Positions 13,011 through 25,690 of a stretch of 64,000 nt of DNA are shown here, piece after piece. The position numbers and the translations under genes were made by a program. This stretch comes from Luscinia megarhynchos (lineage: Eukaryota; Chordata; Aves; Passeriformes; Turdidae). Location of the stretch: assembly GCA_034336665.1 (NCBI GenBank), contig JAPFBE010000003.1, positions 57,269,352-57,333,351 of the forward strand, in the 5' to 3' direction. Positions within the stretch are counted from its first letter, which is position 1. Every line of letters starts with the position of its first letter. Under the pieces are notes generated by a model that saw only the letters and a program-made list of their open reading frames with translations, was not told the origin of the DNA and made no database searches.

Positions 13011-13110
13011 TAACAGTTTGTGGATAACACCACATTATCTACTGAGGTCACCAGGAGTACCATAGCCATGCTGGCTGCAGAGATCAAATTCCATCCAGAA
13101 GGACAAACTG
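13011..13110 (+). mobile_element. Possible decayed CR1 reverse-transcriptase fragment
   Basis: Positions 13014-13031 translate as QFVDNT, which resembles the FADDT catalytic box of CR1 reverse transcriptase with both a substitution and D-to-N loss. About 60 bp further on, 'ccatccagaaggac' resembles the 'IQ.DL' segment that follows in CR1 but lies in another frame. The match is short and frameshifted and could be chance. Confidence 0.25.
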
Positions 13111-15770
13111 CTCTGAACAGAGCTGCTGAGGAATGTCTGTCAGTGGCATTGGTTCATGATGAAATGGGTTGTTTGGACCTGATCTGGTAGTGAGCAGTGT
13201 TACAAATGAACACTGGCCAGTCCCTCACCGGCCATCAGCCAGATGTTTATATCCAAAGTTATGCACTTTTTCATATGCATCATTAAGATCCATTTAGTTT
13301 AATTCAGTGCTCAGTTTTATTATGTGCTCAAGTCACAGTACTTGCAGAATATCCAGACTAGTAATTTTTGCAGTTAATGCTGAAATTAATAGAAATATAT
13401 CACACTAATTGGCATGCTTCTTGGCTGTGATGCTGGCAGGCCAAGTGATGAATGGGTGGTGGAAACTGAAATAACCTCTCACTTTTGAGATGATCTTTGT
13501 CAACTGGAATTGAATCACACTGGAAAGAGAGCACAGTTGTTGCTTTAGCTGGACTATCTTTTTGGAAGATGGCTGATTTTTCTCTCCCCAGGCAGGAGAC
13601 TGACAGACATTCTTCATAAAAAATGAATTTACACTTTTTGAAATGGCCAATTTTGCGTGCTCTTGGTGAAAATGTAAAAGTGATGCCATGCATCTACTTC
13701 TACACAACCTTGATTTGAGCAAACCTGCACACATATAAAGACAATAATTTCTTATTGAGGTAGCTGCAATCTTAGCAATAGAATCATTATTAGGGTCTAA
13801 TTTTTATGGAAAAGTAAATAATAGAAATATAGTTTAAATTTCTATATGTGCACTTCTTAGTTTCTAGCCCTCTTCCTGGTGGTGCTGTCACTTCCTGCCC
13901 CCCAGCTCTTGGAAATCCTAAAGCTGGTGGTTTCATCCTGGTGCATGAAGGCAGGGTTGCAACACTGAATCATCAGCAACTGGACTCCTTTTCCAGAAAA
14001 AATGTGATCTTCATGCTGGCTGTGTCTTTCTCCTCATTCTAGGTTCCACTTGGGGTAATTTTTCTGTTTGAGAATATTCCTTAACAGCTTTTCCTCTTGC
14101 TTTATTGTTCCACAATTGGATTTATTATCTTTGCTACCTCCAAACTCAGTTTTACATGACTTCAGGTCTGCCTTTCTGTAACTGACTGAGTGAATTGTTT
14201 ATTCCTGTGGGATATCCAATGCCAACCTGCATTCAAATCTTTACCATCCCGCTCCTGTGGTCCTCTACTATGCATTCCCACCTTTCAGGGACTCTTCTGT
14301 AGTACCAGGCATGCATTTTTCTACACTACATAGTTCCATTACAAGGTGTTACAAATGTTGGGTGGAACAAATGTTGCAGGTGGATCAAGACCAGTTCAGG
14401 CAGAGCAGGCTTGTCCAGCCCCAGTCCCGAGGTTTTTGCAAACTCACTGCAAATTTTATGGTCTATTTCTTACAGAGGTAGTGCTCTGCTGCTGGGCCAC
14501 AGGGTAACAGTGCATCCTGTCTGTACTCCATGCAACATAAAACAATTCTCAGAGGTTAATATGCTTCCTCTGTGAGGGCAAAACACATCTACGAGTGTTC
14601 CCATAAACACAGAGATCCCAACACTTCATAATTTCTACCCCATGATTCTTCCCAATATGTGTTTAATTGACACATGGAAAATAGGTTGTTTTTTGGTTTT
14701 TTTTTTCATTTTAACCAGCGAGCAAAACAGATAACATTTCAGATTTAAGGAGAAGTAGGCAATGAAACTCTCCATGCAAGAAAAATCTCCCTTCTTCCTT
14801 TGACATTTACCCTAGAAAAGATATTTGACATCAGGGGCAGGACATATGGAAGGATGACACAGGGAAGAAAAGGGAATAGGTTACCAGTCTGGTCTGAATA
14901 TAAATGAAATGTAGATACTGGGGTCTTTCTGGTTTCTTTGAAGGTCCAAAGTTAATACCGGATGTAATATTCCTAATAACCCATTCCTGACATTAGATTC
15001 TTCTTTTCCCTGGCAATATTTTTAAATGAAATAGGTAGTGCCACCTGCTGTGAATGTTTAAGCCTTTCTCTCTCAAGCCTCTCTGGAAATGAATAGGCTC
15101 ATTTATTTTAATGTAACTCCTTTTCGTATGCACTTCAGGTGTGTAATCTCAGCTACCCAACTCATCAGCAGAATGGTAGGTAAAATAATGTATAGAATTG
15201 TCACACATAAGGAATGCAGGAAAATTTGTCCATCCAGTTTGAAAAATACAGACTTTCTGCTTTTTCATAATTGTATGGGAATAATTCTGATTTCTGCTTA
15301 ACTGCTGTTTTGCTCTCTTTGCTTGCTGCCAGCTGGTGTGGACTCGGTTCAATGTATTCAGTGTTAAATGTTAAGGCCCAGTGTGGTTGCATCCTAGTTA
15401 TTTAGTTCAGTTAAGTTTCCAGATGAATAAATGCAATAAGAAGGTTGTGGCACTTCAACCTCCACAGCATGTTTTGTCTCACCTGTGCAAAATGAAGAAA
15501 TAGCTAGGGCATGCTGCAGTCTCTGAATGGCTCTGGCTCCATGGACTGGTGTGTAAACCTGAGCAAATGTTCATTTTATGGAATTTTACAATCAGAAGAC
15601 AACAATAAGTAAAAGTTGACAAAATTTAGTATTTTAGCCACTGTTATTCCAAAAAAAGATTTATTCCAAAAATTCTGAGCAATGGAAAAATTGACAAAGG
15701 ATATTTTTCAAAGGACTTTGATGTGGTAAGAATGGGAAACAGATGTTTATTGTCCTCTGCTACGGCTGAA

Positions 15771-15787
15771 CTCAATATTATATTGAG
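15771..15787. repeat. Short inverted repeat (7-bp arms, 3-bp loop)
   Basis: The arm ctcaata, then tta, then tattgag. It is exact but short, and may occur by chance in AT-rich DNA. Confidence 0.7.
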
Positions 15788-16095
15788 ATAATATAGATAT
15801 GGCAGATATGTTAACCACTCAAATGGTGCTATCTCATAATAATATCTTCCTTGAAAGATATGATCTATTCTGTTGTAGGTATTTCACTGTAACTATGATG
15901 AATTATAACTCAGGTTACTCAGCATAATCTGTATAGGATTATTTTTCTCTGGCCCTTGTGTCACACATCTTCCGAATAGGCTTGATGCTGCTCCCCTAAG
16001 CTGTGTCATACTCCAATAATATCTAGGCTGAAATTTATTTTAAATAGGTTGACTACACTGGTTTTTGCTTTTCATGTTACTGTCTCAGCCAAATC

Positions 16096-16168
16096 CGTCC
16101 CCAGTCTGAACCGGGGCTCGCTGCTCAGGCGTGTGGCTGTCACCATTTTGTGTAGTCTGCATCACACG
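16096..16168. other. Local CpG cluster
   Basis: Five CpG dinucleotides in 73 bp (16096, 16112, 16119, 16130, 16167), while the surrounding kilobases contain very few. It is far too short for a CpG island and no transcript start is evident. Confidence 0.5.
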
Positions 16169-18177
16169 TATGCCATGATTCAGAGCTAAAGGGCCACAGG
16201 GCAGCAAATCTCAGATGCATTAACCATCCCAGTAAATCTGTGACTCACTTAGTTGTTTCACCTTCCTGTGGTATTGCTGGCATCTTGAGCTCTGACTGTG
16301 TGATTTGTTGTCGTGCATGACAGAAAACTGTCAAAATGAATATACAGTTAACCACCAAAGTCTAACTGACCTGAGTCACTCTTTGTCCTGCTTAGCACCT
16401 CTTCCTTCCATCAATGGCTAAGTCTCTGCTTTCACTAGAGCCTGAGGAGCTCTCTTCCTTAAAGACCAAATTATTTCCACAAACCATCTGTCACCAGCTG
16501 AATGCCTGTTTTTCCCCCAGTTAACAGCAACTACTGCTTACTCCAGCTATAAATCCCTGATGTGGTTTCAGAGAATTTTATCTTTAATTCTTTTTTTCTG
16601 TTTCTGTCAATTCATCATAGGAGCATAGTTTTTTTGAAGTCAGGGGAAATTTTAGTGTACTTTGAGATTAACAGATCAGCTTTTCTCCTTCCAATATAAA
16701 ACAAATTAACAACTTTTCACCTTCCTTTCTTCTTTGTGCTAATGATTTGAGCTGTGAGTGACTCTTGTAGAGTATCTGCAATCATAGAGTTGTCTTGTTC
16801 TATGATTCCCTTCATTTTCTCTTTCTTATTCTCTTTAGTCTTCTTTCCCTTGATTATTACCACAAGGGGTGTATTTGGCATGGGCAGGAAAGAAAGAGAA
16901 ACATAACATCCTCCAGCAGCAACAGCTTCCTGTACCTAAGTTCTTGATTGTTTCAAAACCAAAAGCACCCAAACAAGTCCAGAGGAACAGAAAATGTTTG
17001 ATTTGTTTGTCAGAGCCAGAAGCCATGCTTTTTTGCAAAACAAATACACATCTGTGCTGCTGAGCCAAAAGCAAACTCAGTAGAATAGGCGGAAAGTCCA
17101 GATTCACTGATAAGACTGTAACTGCTGTGCAAATACGAATTATCACAAAACCATTTAGAGCTGATCTGATATACTGACCTAATAATTGATTCTAATTCGA
17201 GGAATGATATAAAAATCAGCTTTGTCTCAAAGGAGATTCTGGCTTCCTTTTGTTTTCTGTGTCATCTTTGGGAACATGCTGTATGTACATCATACCAAAG
17301 GAAGAATGATTTTTTTTTTTCATGTAACAGGGCAGAAAACAATAAAAAAATAGAAAAAAAAGGGGGAAAAAAATCCAGACAGTGTAAAATTGCCTTAAAC
17401 AGGCAAAGTCCTTGAAAAGATGAAGTTGGACAGAAGGAAATACTATGATCATAGAAAGCTGCAGTCACACAGCAGGCATGTAGTGGTGGAGTTCACAGCT
17501 GCTTCTTTCTCTGGAGTAAGACATGCAGCACTAGAAACAGCAATAAGCTTTTAGCAAAGATGCCACAGATCAGCAGTTTTATCAAAGGGACAGACTAGCT
17601 GCAGAGAATTTCCCATCCCACCACCCCTTTTCAAAGAAGACACATAGAAGCATCTAGTGAATCAGAGACTACATTCCCATAGAGCTTCTTATGACAAGTG
17701 CTGTCAAAACCACATGGAAATATATCCTCTCTGATTTAGCTTCATGCTGGTTTGCTGGTGATTTTTGAAAGGTCCTTTCTGATGGGGTTTTTGGATGTTG
17801 GGTTGGTGAGTTGTTTATTTTTTTTTTTTTAATAAATAACCCCTTTATTAATAAGCTTCAGCTAAAAAACTGTGGGAGCAAAGACATAGATTCCTCCAAA
17901 TGTCAGCTTGTGTCTGGTACAGAAGTTGAATAACTGAAACTAGAAATAAAATACAAATGTTTTCATTTAAATTGTCTTCTGACATAAACACAGAAAAAAT
18001 CCAGTTTGATAAATCAGTCCTTGAAATTAAGTTTAACATACAGTCTTTCCTAAAAATTTGTCCTTTCCCTTTTCCAAACAACAACAACAAAAATTAGATC
18101 TTTGAGTATAGCTTGTAAAATTTGTCAAAATTAAAATCCAGGGCTACTGCACTTCCTGCCTGCAGATGATGCAACTA

Positions 18178-18282
18178 GAAAAAGACAAACCAAAAACCAA
18201 AACCAAACCAAGGAAACCCACCCCATCCCAAACCATACAAGCAAAAAAAAAAACCCAAAACCCAACACACAAAAATCCCCAA

Positions 18283-18326
<44 letters not shown>

Positions 18327-18390
18327 AAACAAAAAAAAAAAACAAAAACAAAAACAAAAAAAACAAACAAAACAAAACAAAAAAACCCCA
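18178..18390 (+). repeat. A/C-only low-complexity tract with (CAA)n core
   Basis: About 210 bp that are almost free of G and T on the + strand. It opens with irregular CCAAA units, has a (CAA) core of about 13 units at 18287-18325, and ends in (AAAAC)-like units to about 18383. Open frames across it, including poly-Asn and poly-Val/Cys/Leu runs, are artefacts. Confidence 0.92.
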
Positions 18391-20980
18391 CCAGAATAAC
18401 AAAATAATGAAAGGATGCTATTTCTCACTTTTCTGTACTGAGAAAACAATCTCTAGAAACACAATATTGGCTTTGGAATTTTTGAAAAGAAAAACAGACA
18501 GTTAATCAAAGTGGCTGTCCCAGGCCTGAACTGTAAAAATGCTTTGTGTGGGAGCTGCTGACATTTCCAGGCCACAATGGGATGGGAGCTTTGTGCATCC
18601 TGTTTCTATCATCTACCTTTACAGGGTTTTGATGACTTCCCTTGCCAAGACAGCTGCTGGTGAACTAAAAAATACATCTGCACATCCAAGTGCAGGCGGG
18701 ATGAGGTCCCAAAAAAATCACCATTTTATTTGTTTCTTAATCATTTGTGGTTCTGTTATTTGTTTTTCTGTTTAAAGAAGTGCCCATCCAATGCCTTAGG
18801 CAAACGTGCATAAAACCCAAAACAGTCCCAATGTTTTCTGAGGACTGACCAAGCAGCTGGTCTGAACAGAAAGAGCTTTCACTGGGATCCTGATTGCTCC
18901 CCAAGCAGCTCCTTCCTCTGACAAAGGTGCATTTCAGCAGACCTGCTGGAAGTTTTACGTGACATATAGACTCCCTGGGCAAGCCAGTCTTTAAAATCTG
19001 CTTTTAGTTCCTCTGGCAGCTCTACTACTCCAGAGATTTCTGACTTTCTGTTCTTTGCCCTTATGCAGAGATGGATTGTGGTCAGGATAAACACGTGGAA
19101 AAACAGAACAATGGCACATTTCAATGTGGAAGTGAAGATGAGCAGAAAGGGAGTTAAAAGGTGGATATTTTTAGGAGATAGGAGGGCACAGATGTCTTTC
19201 TGTATAAGTAAAAAATAAGTTCTTTAAAACATACTTTTTGCCTTCACTCTGCCAATCAGTACGCATGGGAATTAAACATCTGGAGCTCTGGTGCGTCTGA
19301 AGTTTGAAGTTTATTTTAAAATAAACCAGCTTTTAAAAGTCCATCCCCTGGTGTCTGATTTGAGTGTCTTCTGAAAAAAAAGCAATAAGACAGCTAAGGA
19401 CAAGTTGGCTTTTCTTTTCTGGAGAGGATTATCCATGTGTTTTGAGGCTCATACAAGCATAGAAGTAATTTGTGTCTTCACATTGTAAAAGCCAAGTCAG
19501 TCCTGATTGTAGTAGTGATTTTAGCAGCAGATTTCCTTATCATAATACTCAGTACTTATGTTGATATAAACTTAGTAAGAATAGTTTGGTGGAGTGAAAT
19601 TTAGATCCAGATTTAATTTCCCTGAATGTAAGTGTCTAAAGGAAGGACAAATATACACATTTCCTATGTATTTTATCAATACAGCCAACAAAGCCTGAAG
19701 AGCAAATCAAAGGTCCAGCCTTTAAAAATCTACCTAGGTAAGAGTGAGTTGAAATGCTCTCCAGGATCTTCAGATTGTCCTGATCTACAGCCTCTTCCAA
19801 AACTGCTAGAGGACCATGGCATGTTATTGTCTTGTTTTCAGAAATGCACTTGCATATTAACCCAAAATCCCTTACCTGGAAAGTCCTTTCTTTATGCCCT
19901 TGGTGTAGTGACATGGGGACAAGGCAACTGGTAAAATACAAAGTTAGAGGCAGCCTGACTTCAGAGCAGCAGCCTTTTAGTTTAAGAACTACTCTCTAAC
20001 ACACACCTCCTTATTTAGATCCCTTATTTAGAAATTAGTGCTATTTCCGGAAGGCCAGAGTACTGTCAGTTCTGAGTGAAGTATTCTCAGATAGGGGAAG
20101 TTTTAAAACATGTTTGGGCAACAAGTCTAGCTTTAAAAGTGTAGCCATATTTATTTTAAATTTAAAAGAATTGTATTTGTGAGTCATACTGACACCCAAT
20201 GGCGTGCAATCAGAGAGTGGGAAATTTTCAACACTACAAAACTGCATCAAATTTATAATCAGAGTAATATTTTTTAAAATGGTTAAAGTTTCCTGTAAAA
20301 GAATCAATAATCTATTTCAGGAATAAAAAGACATAATGAGAGTTTTGCACAAATTGAAGGAATGGTGATGAATGAGAAATTTCATGAGAAAACTTTAAAC
20401 CTTAAAAATTTAATTTCAGCAGAATCTAATATTCAGCAGGTTGATGTCAGGGCCCTCAGTGCCCTGCATAACTTCAGCAAGGGAACTTCAGGACAGCCTT
20501 GGGTTTTTTTCTGTGCTATGGCAAAGAGAAGACTGAAGAACCCTTTTGTGTGTATCTAGGGCAAAGGAAACAGTAGTATAAAAATGACAGAGGGGTAGGG
20601 AGTGCCTGGAAATAAAATGTATGGCTATGAGGTTTTCCAAAATTATATTTGTGGCTCTACATATAGATAATCACACCACAACAGTTTCATTATGTTAAAA
20701 TAACGTTAAAAAAAACCACTGGAAATATATATCTGCCCACATACCAAGATTGCTATTAATAGTGAACAAAAATGGTCTGGAGATTCTGTAATCATACTTA
20801 CAGACACATACAACACGTGCATACACACATGCAAATATTACTTACAGTTAAAGGTGCATTTAATTTGGTTCCTCTCTTGTTCTGGTATAAGCCAGAATTA
20901 CCTGGCAAAGTCAGTGTTAAGTTCTAAGTGTCAATGGAATGAGAATAAAGGGGTTTTATTCCTGGTAAGGTTTGGGCCTG
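18391..20980. other. Anonymous stretch
   Basis: No gene or element recognised. Open frames up to about 100 codons (19632-19941, both strands) have no recognisable domain. Confidence 0.5.
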
Positions 20981-21387
20981 CCTTCTTTCCTTCTTTCCTT
21001 CTTTCCTTCTTTCCTTCTTTCCTTCTTTCCTTCTTTCCTTCTTTCCTTCTTTCCTTCTTTCCTTCTTTCCTTCCTTCCTTCCTTCCTTCCTTCCTTCCTT
21101 CCTTCCTTCCTTCCTTCCTTCCTTCCTTCCTTCCTTCCTTCCTTCCTTCCTTCCTTCCTTCCTTCCTTCCTTCCTTCCTTCCTTCCTTCCTTCCTTCCTT
21201 CCTTCCTTCCTTCCTTCCTTCCTTCCTTCCTTCCTTCCTTCCTTCCTTCCTTCCTTCCTTCCTTCCTTCCTTCCTTCCTTCCTTCCTTCCTTCCTTCCTT
21301 CCTTCCTTCCTTCCTTCCTTCCTTCCTTCCTTCCTTCCTTCCTTCCTCCCTTCCTCCCTTCCTCCCTTCCTCCCTTCCTCCCTTCCT
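20981..21387 (+). repeat. 407-bp TTCC/GGAA microsatellite in three zones
   Basis: A pure polypyrimidine tract on + (polypurine on -). Zone 1 (20981-21068) has the 8-bp unit ccttcttt. Zone 2 (21069-21342) is uninterrupted CCTT, roughly 69 units. Zone 3 (21343-21387) has the 8-bp unit ttcctccc. Zones 1 and 3 are each a variant of the same tetranucleotide with one base changed in every second unit. Long mirror-repeat purine/pyrimidine DNA can form a triplex (H-DNA), and GGAA is the core site of ETS-family factors. The 196-, 185- and 140-codon frames through it (FLPS or EGRK repeats) are artefacts. The assembled length may be unreliable. Confidence 0.97.
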
Positions 21388-21850
21388 GTCGTGAAGCTAA
21401 ACCTAAGTGCTGCAAAAATTTGTGATTTGAAAAATGAAAATTAAAAACAAGTTCTGGCATACAATTATTCTTTTCCTTCAACTACATAGTAAATGTTGTT
21501 TAATGCACTATGATCTTAACTTCAGTATTCCTTGTAATGGTAAAATTTATTATTTATTTGATTCCATAAAAGGAAGTCGAGTTAATAAGCACGACATTTG
21601 TATAAATAAGAGGAGAATCAGATTTTGAAAGATAACATCTTGCTGTCTGTTACATAGCTGTCAGAATGGATGAAAAACCCTGTTATGTTCCTCCAGACCG
21701 TGTACCTTTAAAGGCAGAACTGTCAGTGATTGATGGAGTTCCAGTGAAAGATACAACAATTATAATGCTATTACATATGTGAACATCTCTCTGTACATCA
21801 ATGTCATTTAGGCACAAATGTTGTAAATTGACCCTAGCAGATTTCTTCTG
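21388..21850. other. Anonymous stretch
   Basis: No gene or element recognised. Confidence 0.5.
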
Positions 21851-21952
21851 CCAAAAAACCCAAAAACAACCAAAGAAAAGCCCCCTTGAAACCCACTCAA
21901 AATCACAAAAAGCAAACAAAAAAAACAAACATACAAACAAATAAATAAAAAA
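21851..21952 (+). repeat. A/C-rich low-complexity tract
   Basis: About 100 bp dominated by A and C on +, with irregular CAAA/CAAAC units and very few G or T. It resembles the A/C tracts at 18.2 and 53.6 kb but is less regular. A 133-codon frame on - across it is an artefact. Confidence 0.75.
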
Positions 21953-22184
21953 GAATTCCATGTCAAATACATTTAAATATAAATAGATGTCTATGACAAA
22001 TTGTGGTTTTAGAAACTCAATGAGGAAATTAAAGCCACTCAAGTCATTGCAAAGGGTGTGGCTCAAGCCAAATAGGACTTTCAACCATGCCTATTAGTAG
22101 GACAGATATTTTGCTCTGAATTCACTAGAGAGTTTCAGGAAAAAGCAGGGGGAATTTGATTACTGCCTCAAAGAATCCATCAAA

Positions 22185-22262
22185 TTAAAAAAAAAGACAA
22201 CAAAGCAATGAAAAACCTAAAAATAGCAACCAAAAAACCCTCCACCCAAACCAAACAAAAGC
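22185..22262 (+). repeat. A/C-rich low-complexity tract
   Basis: A second short A/C-rich segment 230 bp after the previous one, with CCAAA and CAAA words and an A-run at its start. Boundaries are soft. Confidence 0.6.
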
Positions 22263-24079
22263 AGTGAGAAAAAGAGAAAAAGTTTCTAAAAATCATTGAA
22301 AGAGATTTTATCTAGCAGTTTAGGAATTTATCCAGGCTGACATAGACTCAAGTTAAATCTGCTCTCCCTCTCAGGTGTTTTGAGTCTACAACATTCAAAA
22401 GGACTTCATGAGTAGTCCTTCCTGAATACTTTTATGGCATAAGCTGACACAGGACATATTCAGCACTTCTTGCCTTTAGAGGAGCCATAAAACTAGTCTT
22501 TGAAACTTAAGCTGGAAATTTTGTTGGAGCTGAACTTGTAATCAAAGTGAAAAAAACCAAATTTTATAGCAATTACTTTAAATTTTCACTCACTACTTGC
22601 ATTCTATGCAATGTGACAAATGATGGAATGCCTGCCTCTGAATATCTTCCAAGTTGATGGCTAAATTATTCTTTAGTGCTAGGGCTCAGTGACAACACTG
22701 TCTCTAGTTTTTTGACCTTCAAGGGAATTAGTGAAGCATTTCTTAAATATAACTTGATATTCATTTTGCACAGGTAAACAAGACTGGAGGAGAGAGGGCA
22801 TGTGAAACTGGTAAGGGTGCCCAAAGAAAAACTGAATTTAATAACAAAGGGAAAAAAATGGACAAGAAATTGAAGAGCATAAGCAAAACTTTTATCCTGT
22901 TTTTCTTTTTTGCCTGGTTACAACAATTACCCCCATCCTTATCTGTCACAAAGCAAACAAGCAGACTTTTGGAAAAATGGAGCAAAAGACAGGGCTGAGA
23001 GTTCTGCAGCCAGCTCAACAGCAGCAGAGTCTTTGCTGTGTACCCTCTGCAGCACAAAAATCAAGCTGTGCTTCCTTTTTAAGACCTCTTATAGAAACAA
23101 CTTGAAACTAGTAATGATTGATGCATCTTTTATCAAACACACATAGTTATCCAGTAACTGGATCTTTCACATTTATGTGGCATTTTCAGGCTAATGAACA
23201 ACAATTAAAGCTGGATACTGGGACATACCCTTTTTTATCATAATTCACTAAGGGCTGGAGCTTCAGTCATTGCATCTTCTAAAGCTTTAAATTTTTTTTC
23301 TATGACTATAAAGGAGTTTTTTATTCTGCAGACTTTAAGACTGTGGTAGAAGCCTTTTTGCTGCTATTGTTCACAGCTGAAGGAGAAGGTTATTTGTTTT
23401 ACTAAGATAAGGTTTCTAAAACACCCTGCTTAAAAAATAGAGCAAAAACAGATGATGTTTTCTCTCTTTTTCTAGTTATCTATTATTTTCTAAAGAAACT
23501 GAAATGCCATCTTGCCTCCTGGATAAATTATCTCTTTGTTTAAAACACAGGCAAAAAGCCTCCAAGATATAAATAAAGGTCAGCTGAAGAGGCTCAGTTT
23601 AGCACAGGCATTGCTAAACACAAAGTTGTTTAGCTGGACTTTCAAAAACTTTATATTTTCCTTTTCTGACATGGAACACTCTCATTACTTTTGCACTGTG
23701 CTGGTTTGCAGTAATATCACCCAAGCCAGAGCAGGAGCCCAAACACTTGGGCTAGCAGTGCTGGTGCCCTTCCTGATAGTCCTTAGCACAGCTCTGTCCT
23801 CTGTGAGCTCAGTCCAATTACAGCCAGGGAGTTAGCTCAAACACCATTCTCAGTAATGAGTTTGTTTGCAGTTGTATTATGTGTTAGAGCATCTAACCAT
23901 TGCTATCAACTATACTGCACTGACTTAATACAGATGGTCAGACCAAAATTTCACTCATTTCATCAATCATCTGACATTTTTTTTGAGCAACTCCAAAATT
24001 AATATTGAAATTGGAAATTATTTCATTTGTAGTCATATACTGTATTTAAGATGTGGTTTCAAATGTCTTCAATGACAGA
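22263..24079. other. Anonymous stretch
   Basis: No gene or mobile element recognised. The 99-codon frame at 23536-23835 has no domain and no splice context that I can defend. Confidence 0.5.
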
Positions 24080-24370
24080 TAATTATGGAGCAGCCCTGGA
24101 TATCTATACAGATTGGAAAAGAGATGCTGCAGAGCAGTGCCATGGAAAGGGACCTGGGGGTCCTGGTCGATGGCAAGTTGAACAGAGTCAGCACTGCCCT
24201 GGCAGCCAGGAGGGACAACCCTGTTCTGGGGGCAGCAGGCACAGCATCACAGCCAGGCAAGGGAGGGGATTGTCCTGCTCTGCTCTGAGCTGGGGCAGCC
24301 TCACCTCCAGTGCTGTGGGGCAGTTTGGGGCGCCTATTAGGAAATAAAAGCTTTGAATTCCAGACAAAGA
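24080..24370 (+). mobile_element. CR1 LINE ORF2 C-terminal fragment, lacking the 3' end
   Basis: The nucleotide blocks 'gcagagcagtgccatgga', 'gggacctgggggtcctggt', 'ggatggcaagttgaaca', 'agtcagcactgccctggcagccaggagg', 'gcaagggaggggattgtcc' and 'ctgctctgctctgagctgg' are the segment after the reverse-transcriptase core in avian CR1. A 67-codon frame (24085-24288) retains part of it (residues ERDLGVLVDGKLN), but small deletions break the frame relative to the family. The match fades after 'cagtttggggcgcc' (24334), with perhaps 35 further decayed bases. The usual downstream coding end and 3' untranslated region are not found. It is not functional. Confidence 0.85.
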
Positions 24371-25500
24371 AAAAAAATGTTAATTTAAGGAAATTAAATA
24401 AATATAGGACACAAGTTTTTGCATAAGCATTTAGAAATTGACTGTAATCTACAGAAGTAAACAAACTGTAACAGAATCAAAATTCCAACCAGATATCTTT
24501 AACTTCCATTTAGTTTGTGTAGAATAAGATAAACTCACATTAATGGATTAATGCACTACATTATGTAAGCAAGATTAGATATGTAGAAAAATAGTATTTT
24601 GTCCCTGGATTACACAATTACTTAAAAAGAAAAATCCAGATTACATATAAACAAATACCCAAATGAAAGCTGAACTGCAGTCCCTTAAATAATTTTCAGT
24701 GAGACAGATTTCAAAAACTATTCATAGGTCCAAAATGAAGTGCTTTAGTGGATGTTTGAAGACTTTGGCCTTCTTATAACTGTGATTTGAGAATAATGCT
24801 GTTTTATAAAATTCTGGGTAGCTAGAAATCTCATTATTTAGAAGCCTAAATAAAAAAAAAATCCCAAATTATTTCACTATTGCCTGAACTTTGACATCTT
24901 CTTTATATGCACATATTTGCTGCTGCTTATTTTACCCAACAAGGAAAATCACATAGCCAAGGTCACAGAATTGAAGAATATCTTAGTCTTATTTGTCCAG
25001 GTGAGACTAAGACCCATTTTTTCTTTCTCTTTCCCTTTTATCCAGAAGGTAGAGGTCTCAAAGGACTGTAGTGCCAGGTCAAAAGTTAAGAGCAATAGCT
25101 TTAGATCCTTTCTTCTGCTAAGGCATCAGAAATCTCTTTTGAGTAGTCTCTCTTTTTTTTTTCTCTCTACATGAACTCCTGGTGAGAATTTCCCTTCCTT
25201 TGGGGCACTTTTAGTTTTTGCTACTTTCTATGCTTAGAGAAAACTTTTCACTGTTCCGCTCTGCCTGGATCTAGTCCTGAGGTTTCAACTGAGTGGTATA
25301 ACTTATTTGTCTCAATATTTAAATGGAATCAGAAGAGAAATATTCTCTAGTTTTATATTAGATAAGTGCCTAGTGGGTTACTAAAAATCTTTTTATGTGC
25401 ACTTATTTGGTAATATCAGCCTTACACTGTGTTGAAGTTGATATTTCCTGTTAGGGAGGTTAAAGGAAAATAATATCATAGACACTTTTCTAAGTTCTTT
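24371..25500. other. Anonymous stretch
   Basis: No gene recognised. A possible MIR remnant at 24941-24985 is listed separately. Confidence 0.5.
24941..24985 (-). mobile_element. Possible MIR SINE remnant
   Basis: The word 'catagccaaggtcacagaattgaag' resembles the reverse complement of the MIR core region (consensus 'gcccaaggtcacacagctagtaag'). Only about 30 bp match, so chance similarity is possible. Confidence 0.25.
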
Positions 25501-25690
25501 TGGTTGGTTAGTTGGTTGGTTGGTTGGTTGGTTGGTTGGGGTTTTTTGGTGGTTTGTTTGTTCGATTTTTTGTTTGTTTTATATTTTGGTTTGTTTCTTT
25601 GTTTTTGCATTTTATTTGTGGTTTTTTGCAGGCTTGTTTTTTTGGGGGGGGGGTTGCTTTTTTATTGTGTATGTACTTTTGTTTGTTTTG
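25501..25690 (+). repeat. (TTGG)n microsatellite passing into a T/G-only tract
   Basis: About ten TTGG units (25501-25540, one TTAG variant) run into about 150 bp of irregular T/G-rich DNA, including a run of ten G at 25644-25653. Frames through it are artefacts. Confidence 0.9.

Larger units (their letters stand above)
13111..18177. other. Anonymous stretch, about 5 kb
   Basis: No gene or mobile element recognised. Open frames reach about 109 codons (13405-13734, -) but show no domain, signal peptide or codon bias. Small structures are a 7-bp-arm hairpin at 15771-15787 and a local CpG cluster at 16096-16168. Confidence 0.5.

Noticed and set aside
16771..16812. CR1-like words 'atcatagagttg' and 'ctatgattc'
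   Set aside because: No adjoining CR1 3' untranslated sequence on either side, so this is probably chance.
18131..18449. Cys/Phe/Val-rich frames of 75-101 codons
   Set aside because: They are translations of the (CAA)n A/C tract in different frames.
20854..21481. Open frames of 196, 185 and 140 codons (FLPS and EGRK repeats)
   Set aside because: They are translations of the TTCC/GGAA microsatellite, which is open in several frames on both strands because its units carry no stop.
24069..24464. 131-codon frame on -
   Set aside because: It is antisense to a CR1 ORF2 fragment.
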